Shown in pieces: positions 18,401 to 26,577 of a stretch of 64,000 bases of DNA. The stretch is from Verrucomicrobiota bacterium (GTDB taxonomy: Bacteria; Verrucomicrobiota; Verrucomicrobiia; Chthoniobacterales; Terrimicrobiaceae): the NCBI GenBank assembly GCA_026398275.1, contig JAPLTF010000026.1, positions 1-64,000 on the forward strand, in the 5' to 3' direction. The notes beneath the pieces were generated by a model. That model did no database searches and had not been told where the DNA came from. It worked only from the letters and a program-made list of their open reading frames with translations. Both the position numbers and the translations under genes were made by a program. Positions within the stretch are counted from its first letter, which is position 1. Each line of letters starts with the position of its first letter.

Positions 18401-19935
18401 AATTTTCCCTCACCACCGCCATCGACTACACGAACGGGGCCCCGCACATCGGGCATGCCTACGAAAAGGTGCTCGCGGATGCGATCGCCCGCTACCACCG
18501 TCTCAAGGGGGACGATGTCTTTTTCCTCACCGGAGTCGATCAGCACGGGCAGAAGGTCCAGCAGTCGGCCCAGAAGCAGGGCGTCGCCCCGTCGGAATTT
18601 GTCGCGGGCATCACGGCGAAATTCCTCGCCCTCTGGAAGACGCTCGACATCAGCTGCGACGCGTGGGCGGCGACGGTCGAGCCGGTCCACAAGCACTGCG
18701 TCCAGGCGATGCTCCAGCTCCTCTGGGACACCGGCCATTTCTACAAGTCGAAGCAGGCCGGCTATTACAGCGTCCGCCAGGAGCAATTCCTCACCGACAA
18801 GGAGCGCGGGCCGGACGGGGAGTTCGGACCGGAGTGGGGCGAGGTCGTCCTCATCGAGGAGGAAAATTATTTTTTCAAACTCGCCGCGCACCGCCAGTGG
18901 CTGCTCGATCTCATCGATGTGCGCTCTGCGGCGGGAACCCCGTTCGTCGTTCCGGATTTCCGCGTCGCAGAACTTCGCAATGCCGTCGAGAAACTCTCCG
19001 GCGACCTCTGCATCTCGCGGCCGAAGTCGCGCCTCGAGTGGGGCATCGAGCTCCCGTTCGACAAGGATTTCGTCACGTATGTCTGGTTCGATGCGCTGTC
19101 GAACTACGTGAGCTTCGCGGGCTACGACCCCACGCCGGGCGCGGACAATTCCCTCTTCCACTCGCGCTGGCCAGCCCTGCATGTCATCGGCAAGGACATC
19201 ATGGTGCCGCCGCACGGGATCTACTGGCCGATCATGCTCAAGGCCTGCGGGTTTGCGGATGCCGACATCCCGACGCTTCTCGTCCACGGATGGTGGAACA
19301 TCGCGGGCTCGAAGATGAGCAAGAGCGAGGGGAACATCGTGGATCCCGCAGTGCTGGCGGAGACGTTCGGCGTCGCTGCGACCCGCTACTATCTGCTCAG
19401 CGACATCGCCACCGGGAGGGATTCGGACTTCAGCGAGGAACGCCTCATTCTCCGCTACAACACCGACCTCGCGAACAGCCTCGGCAACCTCCTCAACCGC
19501 ACGCTCAGCATGGCGAAACGCTACCGCTCCGGGATCCTCAAAAAATCCGACTCCCCGCTCGCGGCATTTGTCGCGGAAAAATGTGCGGCCTACTCGCGAC
19601 GGATGGATGCCTTCGAAGTCCACGCCGCCATCGAGAGCACATGGGAGATCATCGTCCGCTGCAACGCCTACGTTGAGGAGTCCGCCCCGTGGAAGCTCGC
19701 GAAGGATCCCGCATCGGCGGAGAAGCTCGATGAGGTCCTCTACTCGCTCGCCGAGGCCCTGCGCGTCGTCTCGATTCTCATCACCCCGATCATCCCGGAA
19801 TCCGCCGCGGCCATCCGCAGCCAGCTCCAATGGGACGGACCCTTGAGCATCGCCCGTTGCGAATGGGGCCTGCTCGCCGACGGCCACCAACTCGGGGACC
19901 CGGTTCCGGTGTTCCCCCGCATCGAGCGCGAATAG
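18397..19935 (+). CDS. metG: Methionyl-tRNA synthetase
   Basis: 512 aa; [54 protein letters not shown]. Confidence 0.93.
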   Translation: [512 protein letters not shown]

Positions 19936-19937
19936 CC

Positions 19938-20906
19938 ATGCGGGCGCTCCGGGAGAGGATCGAGTATGCCGGCCTCGCGGCGAGCGCATGGTTCGTGGCG
20001 CGCCTGCCGTTCGGAGTCCTCCGCCCGCTTGCCTCCGTCCTCGGCTCCCTCGTCTACCGGCTCGACCTGCGCGGCCGCACGGTCGCGCTGGAAAATATCG
20101 AGGCCGCGTTCCCGGGGAAATTCTCCAAGTCCCGGAAATCGCAGATCGCGCGCGGGTCCTACATCACATTTGCCCGCACGATGTTCGAGCTCTTCTGGGC
20201 GCCGAACATGGATGAGAAGTTTTTCGGCCGCCACGTCGTCTTCGAAGGCTGGGACAGGGACTACGTGCGCAAGGATCCTCAGCGGCCCGCCATCTACGCC
20301 TGCTTCCACTTTGGAAATTTTGAATGGCTGGCCCTCGCCGGCGCCTACTCGATCAGCCCGGGCCCGGTCATCGCCCAGCGCTTCAAAAACCCTCTCCTCG
20401 GCCCGGTCTTCGACCACCTCCGCACCAGCACCGGCAACCAGGTCATCCCCCAGGAACGCGCGATGATCCGCATGCTCAAATACCTCAAGGACGGCGGAAA
20501 ATTCGGCATGCTCTGCGACCTGAACCTCGACCCGCGCGAGGGCAGCGTCCTCATCGACTGCTTCGGCGGACTCCTCGCCAGCGTCACACAGACCCACGCC
20601 GCCCTCGCGCAGAGAACCGGCGCCGCCATCGTCCCGGTCGAATGCCGCCCGGGACCATCGGGCAAATACCGCATCATCCATCACGCACCGATCGAATGCC
20701 CCGCGGATGCCAGCCCGCGCGACATCGTCCAGCGATGCTGGAATGCCCTCGAGCCCGCGGTCCACGATCACCCGGAATGCTGGCTCTGGTCCTACAAACA
20801 CTGGCGCTACAAGCCCGAAACCGGCAGCTCCAGATACCCGTTCTACGCCAACCGCTCGAAGCGCTTCGACAAGCTCATCAGCCAGTGGAACACCGGAAAA
20901 ACCTGA
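19938..20906 (+). CDS. LpxL/HtrB-like lysophospholipid (lauroyl) acyltransferase
   Basis: 322 aa; YACFHFGNFEWLALAG (HxxxxE motif), CDLNLDPREG, WLWSYKHWRYKP. Confidence 0.85.
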   Translation: MRALRERIEYAGLAASAWFVARLPFGVLRPLASVLGSLVYRLDLRGRTVALENIEAAFPGKFSKSRKSQIARGSYITFARTMFELFWAPNMDEKFFGRHVVFEGWDRDYVRKDPQRPAIYACFHFGNFEWLALAGAYSISPGPVIAQRFKNPLLGPVFDHLRTSTGNQVIPQERAMIRMLKYLKDGGKFGMLCDLNLDPREGSVLIDCFGGLLASVTQTHAALAQRTGAAIVPVECRPGPSGKYRIIHHAPIECPADASPRDIVQRCWNALEPAVHDHPECWLWSYKHWRYKPETGSSRYPFYANRSKRFDKLISQWNTGKT

Positions 20907-20988
20907 ACGCACAGACGCCAGGATTTCTTCTTTTCCCGAGATTCAGGATTGCGTCTTTCCCGGTTCCGGTTACTTTTCCCCTCCCGCC

Positions 20989-21060
20989 GGGTTGGTAGCT
21001 CAATGGTAGAGCAGCGCCCTTTTAAGGCGTTGGTTGTGGGTTCGAGTCCCACCCAACCCA
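20989..21060 (+). tRNA. tRNA-Lys (anticodon TTT)
   Basis: Cloverleaf: acceptor gggttgg/ccaaccc, D-arm gctcaatggtagagc, anticodon stem gcgcc/ggcgt with loop cttttaa, T-arm gtgggttcgagtcccac. Confidence 0.95.
21018..21060 (+). repeat. attL core (within tRNA-Lys)
   Basis: ccttttaaggcgttggttgtgggttcgagtcccacccaaccca, identical to 27894..27936. Confidence 0.92.
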
Positions 21061-21552
21061 CTTTTCTTTTTGCCTAGGGAAACCGCATAAACAAAGGCTC
21101 TACGGGCCTTTTCACCCTCTCAGGCGGTTACGCACTGAAACGCACGAAAACGCATAAAATAGCCCATTTCGTGGCAAGCAGCGGGCAAGTGGATTTTGGG
21201 GCACTTGCCATTTACTTGCCACGAAACGCAACCGCAGGAGGCGGTCGCCGGTCGGGGAGGGCTCGGCCTTTGGGATTCGTGGGGCGCGGTCGCTTGCCCT
21301 CTACTTGCCACGAATGGCCCTCGCCCTACTGTCTCCGCCCTGCGAAAGTTTCCGAGCCGAGTTGAAGTTTTCGGAGCAGCGGTCCTTTCAACTGTTGGAC
21401 TTCGCGACGATCCGGGGCGAGCTGGCCGACTCAACCGTGGTTGAGTCAAAGGACTTGCCAACATCTGAGCGCGCAGCCCGCGAGTTGAAAAAAGTCGAAC
21501 CGGCCAAGCGCCCGGAAGTTTACGCCAAGGCCGTTGCAAAACAAAGTGGAAT

Positions 21553-21891
21553 ATGAGCCGCGTGCAAGCGCATCGCCTCATAGGAGCTAGCGAAGTTTCC
21601 AAAATGTTACCAACTGGTAACAAGCCGACAACCGAATCCCAGGCTCGCCCCCTGACAAAGCTGCCAGCCGAGAAGCAGCCGGAAGCGTGGAGCAAGGCCG
21701 TGGAATCGGCAGGGGGCGAGCAGCCAATCCCGGCTTCCGGTGTTGACCAGAAGGGAAAGAAGCGTGAAGGGTTCGGGTTCGTGGTCAATTCGTTCGGATC
21801 TATCGCATGGCCGGGTGTCCCCGATAAAGTTTTCGGCATGGTGCAGGAGCAGGCGGCGGCGCAAGGGGATGTTTTATCAGTGAACCACTGA
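21553..21891 (+). CDS. Plasmid/phage-type protein fragment (ParB-like or adenine methylase-associated N-terminal region)
   Basis: MSRVQAHRLIGASEVSKMLPTGNKPTTESQARPLTKLPAEKQPEAWSKAVESAGG resembles regions of phage/plasmid ParB-like proteins; an upstream ORF (21305..21556) carries a diverged copy of the same motif. Confidence 0.4.
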   Translation: MSRVQAHRLIGASEVSKMLPTGNKPTTESQARPLTKLPAEKQPEAWSKAVESAGGEQPIPASGVDQKGKKREGFGFVVNSFGSIAWPGVPDKVFGMVQEQAAAQGDVLSVNH

Positions 21892-21968
21892 GCCCTCAGT
21901 TGGCGCTGGCAGCGAGTCACCCTTGGGTGACGCGCAAGGGGATGTTTTATCAGTGAACCACTGAGCCC
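21859..21968. repeat. 37-bp direct repeat pair with embedded palindromes
   Basis: gcgcaaggggatgttttatcagtgaaccactgagccc at 21859..21895 and 21932..21968. Confidence 0.93.
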
Positions 21969-22007
21969 GCCCCCCTCTCGCGCGTGCGTGCGCGATGCGT
22001 TGCGAAA

Positions 22008-22097
22008 TGTTCGCCTCGCGCGTGCGCGGAATTATCGGTGAATGGCTTGGGACCCACGGGTCCCAAATTGTTCGCCTCGCGCGTGCGCGGAATTATC
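22008..22097. repeat. 29-bp direct repeat pair flanking a 9-bp-arm palindrome
   Basis: tgttcgcctcgcgcgtgcgcggaattatc at 22008..22036 and 22069..22097; palindrome ttgggaccc-ac-gggtcccaa at 22047..22066. Confidence 0.92.
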
Positions 22098-22114
22098 CCG
22101 AAATTCCCGGCATC

Positions 22115-22531
22115 CTACCCGGAAACATTTTCAATCCTCACTGTGATCTTGGGAGGAACAGGAACGTATTTTGCCCGCCAACATCCGGCCTTTTCCAGTT
22201 CGGCCCGGATGCCGGAAGGAGTTTCAGGCATGGTGGTTCCTCGCGGGATTGCGCCCTCCTCAATGGCAAGAAACCATTCAGCCGCCGCCCGGACATCGCG
22301 CCGCCGCATGAGTCTGGACATGGACGCACGCGCCCCGGCACGGCTCCGGGCTTTCGGGTAAACCCGCAAGTATGCTTCCACCAGTGGCGCAAGGGTGAAG
22401 CCCATGTATCGCATTCCGTGTTTCACGCACCATCTTGCAGCGTGTCGAACAACCTCCGCATGTTTCCAGTAAATCCGCTTTTCGCCGGAAGGAGTTAACC
22501 GTTTCTGGATATAGCGGATTGACGCTTTCAT
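22115..22531 (-). CDS. Hypothetical protein of the mobile element
   Basis: 138 aa; MKASIRYIQKRLTPSGEKRIYWKHAEVVRHAARWCVKHGMRYMGFTLAPLVEAYLR; tightly spaced with the upstream genes. Confidence 0.5.
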   Translation of the reverse strand: MKASIRYIQKRLTPSGEKRIYWKHAEVVRHAARWCVKHGMRYMGFTLAPLVEAYLRVYPKARSRAGARASMSRLMRRRDVRAAAEWFLAIEEGAIPRGTTMPETPSGIRAELEKAGCWRAKYVPVPPKITVRIENVSG

Positions 22532-22986
22532 GCGGTAACGTTTCCACGCAACCGCCGCCGCAGAGCAACAAAGGGATGCGTTGTTCCAGTGATCCGCGCA
22601 ATCTCACGGTTGCTTGCATCCGGGTTTGCCGTAAGAGCGGAATCGACGGCCTGCCGCTTTCCCTCGCGCGTGCGCGTGCGTGCGATGCTTACGGAAATTG
22701 GCTTGCCCGCATCCTCTCGCGCGTGCGCGATGTCGGAAGAAATCCCCTCGCGTGTGTGCGCGATGCGTTGCGAAATTCCCGGCTCCGCTGTCCTGATACT
22801 CGTGACGGATTCCGCGCCCGCCTGTGGCGATTGTGGCGCAAGGCCAGCCCATCGCCGCAGTTCGTCGGCTCCCGGATGTTCGACAACGCAGCCGTAGAAC
22901 TGCCAGTTCTTCACCCCGGCCAGCATATCCCGCGCGGCCTGTCGTTTGTGATGGTCGGGCAATCCTGCCCAGCTTTGTGTTCTCAT
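22528..22986 (-). CDS. HTH DNA-binding protein with internal ISxxIAHxRE repeats
   Basis: 152 aa from ATG 22986 (ATGA overlap with ERCC4 gene); C-terminal HTH ALTANPDASNREIARITGTTHPFVALRRRL. Confidence 0.65.
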   Translation of the reverse strand: MRTQSWAGLPDHHKRQAARDMLAGVKNWQFYGCVVEHPGADELRRWAGLAPQSPQAGAESVTSIRTAEPGISQRIAHTREGISSDIAHAREDAGKPISVSIARTRTREGKRQAVDSALTANPDASNREIARITGTTHPFVALRRRLRGNVTA

Positions 22987-23462
22987 GGTTTTGGATGGTT
23001 CTTTGATTTTGTTGCCACATCGGCCAGTTGAGCGGATGCGCGTTGAATGTCCTTCACTTGACCGGCCAGACATCGAAAGGCGAAATTCGCGGCGGATTCC
23101 ACCGAGCCAGCAAAAACAATCGGGCAGTATCTTGCCGTCCATGCCGCCACGGTTCCGACAACGGCGTTGTGATGAATCCCACGGGCGGCGGTGCAGACAT
23201 CCCGCATATCGCCCTCGACAACGACGATGAACCGCCCGCAGTAGCGGGATCGTTTCAACTCGCGCTCGAATCGTTCGCGGGATGCGCCGATACAACCGGC
23301 CAGGTCGGGCGGGGTCTTGCGCTCAATGACAATTCCGTCAGGAAGGCGAGCAAGGGCCACGTCTCCAGTTTCGAGGGTGCCGGGCTCGATGCGCCAGCCG
23401 TCCGGGAGGTGACGCGCCCACGGGTGCGGGTCGGGTTCGCGGGTGTCGAGGAGGATTGTCAT
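22983..23462 (-). CDS. ERCC4-domain nuclease
   Basis: 159 aa; MTILLDTREPDPH, LETGDVALARLPDGIVIERKTPPDLAGCIGASRERFERELKRS: ERCC4 GDxnERKxxxD-type motif. Confidence 0.8.
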   Translation of the reverse strand: MTILLDTREPDPHPWARHLPDGWRIEPGTLETGDVALARLPDGIVIERKTPPDLAGCIGASRERFERELKRSRYCGRFIVVVEGDMRDVCTAARGIHHNAVVGTVAAWTARYCPIVFAGSVESAANFAFRCLAGQVKDIQRASAQLADVATKSKNHPKP

Positions 23463-23489
23463 TCCCGCTTCCTTCCATGCGTGGAAGAT

Positions 23490-23532
23490 TTTCCATTTCC
23501 ACGCCTATATATAGGCGCGGTGGAAATGGAAA
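23490..23532. repeat. 13-bp-arm inverted repeat with a palindromic core
   Basis: tttccatttccac-gcctatatataggc-gcg-gtggaaatggaaa. Confidence 0.92.
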
Positions 23533-23582
23533 TTCCACATCCTTTCCACTGGAATTCCACTGTGGAAAAACTGTGGAAAATA

Positions 23583-24755
23583 TCAGGGAATGGCGACATA
23601 AAGCCCATCCGATTTTCGGCGAACAATCGCCTTGGTTTCTGTTGCCGTGATAATAAGCCGATACGCGAGAGACTTGGCGCATCCGGTTTCCGCCATGACT
23701 GCCGCCACAATTTTGGCCTTGGCGATGCCGTCGATTCCGCAGGTTTTCACAACATCAATGACATCCTGTGCGCTCGCCTTGGGTGCGGCGCTGGTGGTGC
23801 CTGTCACCTGTGCCTGCCAGTCGGCAAGGTCAACGGAATCGTCAACGTCATAACTCATCGTTTCGACATTCAAGCGGACAGCGAACGGTTCAAATTCCGT
23901 TGCGTCATTCGCTTTTCCCGATGCCACGACCAGCACGTCGTTTGTGTCCGGTGAGTATGGAGCGAGGTTAATCTGTCCGCGCGTCCATCCTTGCAGCACT
24001 TTGGAATTGCGCCCGAAGCTGCCACGGTCAAACCCCGTCGCTTTTGCCGCTCCCGCCTTGCCGGTCAACGCATGATGCACGATCACGGGGATTCTAGCCG
24101 GGTCGCCCGTGCGCGTTATCCTGCCAATGGCTCGGCAGGTTTCCGTCATGTATTGGTCGGCGTTCAAATCTCCGGTGCCAAAATCGCGGAGCACGTCAAA
24201 CACGATCACGTTGGCCGGAAAATCCCGCAGGATTTCCGCTATCCGCTCGCCTGTCGCCGGATTTGAGAGGGAGACAAAAGTGTCATCCTCTGTTTCCAGC
24301 GTGTGAATCCGCAGGCATTCGTCAAGTTTTGCAAGTTCATCCGGGGTGCATCCCCCAAGCATTCGCGATATGTCGGCCTGCAATCGGCGGTTGCTATTTT
24401 CCGTTTGCAGGACCAGCCATTTCTGGCCGCTGGCCTTGGTTTCCCATCCAATGAACGGCTTGCCGAGAATGCAGGCAATCGCCATTTGCATGACGAATCG
24501 GGATTTTCCAAGTCCTCCCATCCCGACAACCACAAGCGGGTTTCCTTTGACCAGATAACCGTTGTCGAGCAATAGGTCGGCAGGGTCGAAAACCATTGCC
24601 ATGATCTCGCTCGGCCTGCGGACTGTCAGCGGGTGAAAGCTTGTTTCGTTGGGTGTCGGAAGTGCCCGGAAGTCCGGTTGTGCCGTCTCCGGTTCCAGAT
24701 ATGCCGCGTTTTCCTCGTCCTTCCAGACGGGTGAAAGTTGATCTTGAAGACTCAT
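23583..24755 (-). CDS. RepA/AAA_25-like ATPase (replicative helicase-like)
   Basis: 390 aa; Walker A VVVGMGGLGKSRFVMQMAIACILGKPFIGWETKASGQKWLVLQTENSNRRLQ; Walker B VIVFDVLRDFGTGDLN. Confidence 0.75.
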   Translation of the reverse strand: MSLQDQLSPVWKDEENAAYLEPETAQPDFRALPTPNETSFHPLTVRRPSEIMAMVFDPADLLLDNGYLVKGNPLVVVGMGGLGKSRFVMQMAIACILGKPFIGWETKASGQKWLVLQTENSNRRLQADISRMLGGCTPDELAKLDECLRIHTLETEDDTFVSLSNPATGERIAEILRDFPANVIVFDVLRDFGTGDLNADQYMTETCRAIGRITRTGDPARIPVIVHHALTGKAGAAKATGFDRGSFGRNSKVLQGWTRGQINLAPYSPDTNDVLVVASGKANDATEFEPFAVRLNVETMSYDVDDSVDLADWQAQVTGTTSAAPKASAQDVIDVVKTCGIDGIAKAKIVAAVMAETGCAKSLAYRLIITATETKAIVRRKSDGLYVAIP

Positions 24756-25621
24756 TGTGTGATTGCCTGCGGGTTAAAAAAGTAAACTGTCTGTCTGTTG
24801 CCATTGTCGCGGGTGCCGTCCGGCATCCTCGCGAATTGTGAGCGGGTCCACATGCGAGGATCCGCACCCAGGGTGACGGCTCGCCTCATGTATCCGTGTA
24901 GCCTGTCCTCCGGGTGCCCGGAGCAGAAGAACCAGCCATGAATGGATTTCGATCCACTATGGACGGCGAGCACAAGCGGCGCGGAGGTCGCCAGATGCAG
25001 CAGAACCGCCGCCTGTTCATCCGGTGTTCCCGAATCCTGTTCGATCACAAGAAACCTGCGGTTGCCGGTGTTCGATAGCGCATGTTCGGATTCCTTGCCG
25101 TCCTGTGTCCGCCCGGTTCGAGAGAACATCGGAGACGGCACGATAAGTTGACATCCCGCCAGCCTCCCCCGGAATGATTCGCGGTGTCTGGTCGCAAAGC
25201 GCGACTTGGATTGACCGACGCACAAGAGCGGGTTTCCCGGAAACATCGCGTCAACAATCTCCTCAGTGTGCTGGTCGGAATCCTCCCAGCGAACCGGCGA
25301 TGCCTCCCACAAGTCCACCAGCCCCAGCCCGGACGCAATGACGGCCTCCCTCTGTTCCTGATTTACAACCGGCCATTTCGGAGCAGTCGCCCAGACGCGC
25401 GAGCCAGTGGCCCCGTTCGCCGGTGCCGAGTTGAAAGCTTTGGCGACGGCCTGCGGGATTTCGTTCGATGGGTCCGGCCTGCGGGTGATGCGGGATTCGA
25501 TTTCGCGGGTAGCTTGATCCGGGTGCATCCCGGCTCTACGGCACGCATGAGCGGTTCGCATGATCCACGCATGAACGCCTGTTCCCGATTGCGGACATGC
25601 TTCAATGTCGCAGAGTTTCAT
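24752..25621 (-). CDS. Putative primase-like protein (archaeo-eukaryotic type suspected)
   Basis: 289 aa; SAPLVLAVHSGSKSIHGWFFCSG...LGADPRMWTRSQFARMPDGTRDNGNRQTVYFFNP, seen in primase-like proteins of mobile elements; ATGA-type overlap with the ATPase gene. Confidence 0.55.
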   Translation of the reverse strand: MKLCDIEACPQSGTGVHAWIMRTAHACRRAGMHPDQATREIESRITRRPDPSNEIPQAVAKAFNSAPANGATGSRVWATAPKWPVVNQEQREAVIASGLGLVDLWEASPVRWEDSDQHTEEIVDAMFPGNPLLCVGQSKSRFATRHRESFRGRLAGCQLIVPSPMFSRTGRTQDGKESEHALSNTGNRRFLVIEQDSGTPDEQAAVLLHLATSAPLVLAVHSGSKSIHGWFFCSGHPEDRLHGYMRRAVTLGADPRMWTRSQFARMPDGTRDNGNRQTVYFFNPQAITQ

Positions 25622-25827
25622 TTTCTCAACCCCTCTTTCCGCCGCAGAATTTCCACGTCAAGCCCAGCGAGGAACCCAGCAAGAACCCAAAACGACGCTT
25701 CAAGCGGGTATTGCAAAAGCTTCCCGAGGATATAGAGTGCTTGCAGTCCAATCAGTGAAAGCCGCCCCGTGTTAGCGCACGGGGTTCTTCGCTTTATGGG
25801 TCCGGTGTCGGGATGTGCGATCATCAA
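25618..25827 (-). CDS. Small hydrophobic protein of the element
   Basis: 69 aa overlapping both neighbours by 4 nt; hydrophobic segment LIGLQALYILGKLLQYPLEASFWVLAGFLAGL. Confidence 0.4.
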   Translation of the reverse strand: MMIAHPDTGPIKRRTPCANTGRLSLIGLQALYILGKLLQYPLEASFWVLAGFLAGLDVEILRRKEGLRK

Positions 25828-26021
25828 ACCGCCCTCCGTTCGAGGTAGTCGGCCAGGTCAACCGGGCGGATGCGGACGCACCGCGCGGAGAGGCGGACAA
25901 CTTTCAGATGTCCCGCTTTGATTTGCAGCTCCAGAAATCGACGGCAGACGTTAAGACTTGCGGCGACTTGCGGGAGGGTGAACCCGGCAACATCCAGTTG
26001 TCGTTTCGAGGCGGGCTTCAT
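25824..26021 (-). CDS. HTH_17/excisionase-like DNA-binding protein
   Basis: 65 aa; FTLPQVAASLNVCRRFLELQIKAGHLKVVRLSARCVRIRPVDLADYLE. Confidence 0.7.
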   Translation of the reverse strand: MKPASKRQLDVAGFTLPQVAASLNVCRRFLELQIKAGHLKVVRLSARCVRIRPVDLADYLERRAV

Positions 26022-26209
26022 TTTGCCCCCCTTGTCTTATCGCCCATACCACGAGCGAAGTTTTCAAGCGTGTCCCGGTGGTAGCCAAGAACACGAGGCG
26101 CGATTTTTACGAGTTTCAGAATTCCCGACTTATGCCAGCGGGATAAGGTGGCAGGCGTTACGCCCAAGTTTTTGGCAGCTTCTTGCCGCCGGATGAAAAG
26201 CATTTGCAT
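26018..26209 (-). CDS. MerR/AlpA-like HTH protein
   Basis: 63 aa; MQMLFIRRQEAAKNLGVTPATLSRWHKSGILKLVKIAPRVLGYHRDTLENFAR. Confidence 0.7.
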   Translation of the reverse strand: MQMLFIRRQEAAKNLGVTPATLSRWHKSGILKLVKIAPRVLGYHRDTLENFARGMGDKTRGAK

Positions 26210-26577
26210 GAAAATCTCCTGTTGGAGTTTCGGTTATCCGATCACATGCAAATTGTCCGCGTCTGCGGGTTTGTGTGTCGGTGCTTTCAGCCCACTAGGT
26301 TAAAGCGAGTGCTTTAATTATCTAAGGGCATCCGGTCGGAGCATTTTCCGATTATCGGCTTGCTTATTTCTTTGCTCTCGATGTTGCCGAGTGTCAACAA
26401 GAATTATCCAAACGAATCAAATATTTTCATGCTAGCCGCGCAACTAGCGGCGACTCACTACCCGCCCGCCCTGTGTTGATGCGGGTTCGCGGGTGCTTTG
26501 CGTTATACGCCCCGCCTTGCCATTTTCTTTTTCCGGCAATGGTAGGCCAGCGGGCGGTTTTCGATGGGATGATATTT

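Noticed and set aside
18298-19989. 563-aa ORF antisense to metG
   Set aside because: metG on the plus strand is unambiguous; the antisense protein has no recognisable motif.
21120-21920. 266-aa minus-strand ORF at the left end of the element
   Set aside because: Overlaps the candidate att-arm repeats and the 37-bp repeat; composition not protein-like.
21974-22776. CRISPR array formed by the CGCGCGTGCGCG repeats
   Set aside because: Repeat length and spacing irregular, part of it in-frame within a gene; no cas genes.
22983-23462. ERCC4 nuclease as a stand-alone known defence gene
   Set aside because: Its context is a replication cassette; a defence function is possible but unsupported by the sequence alone.
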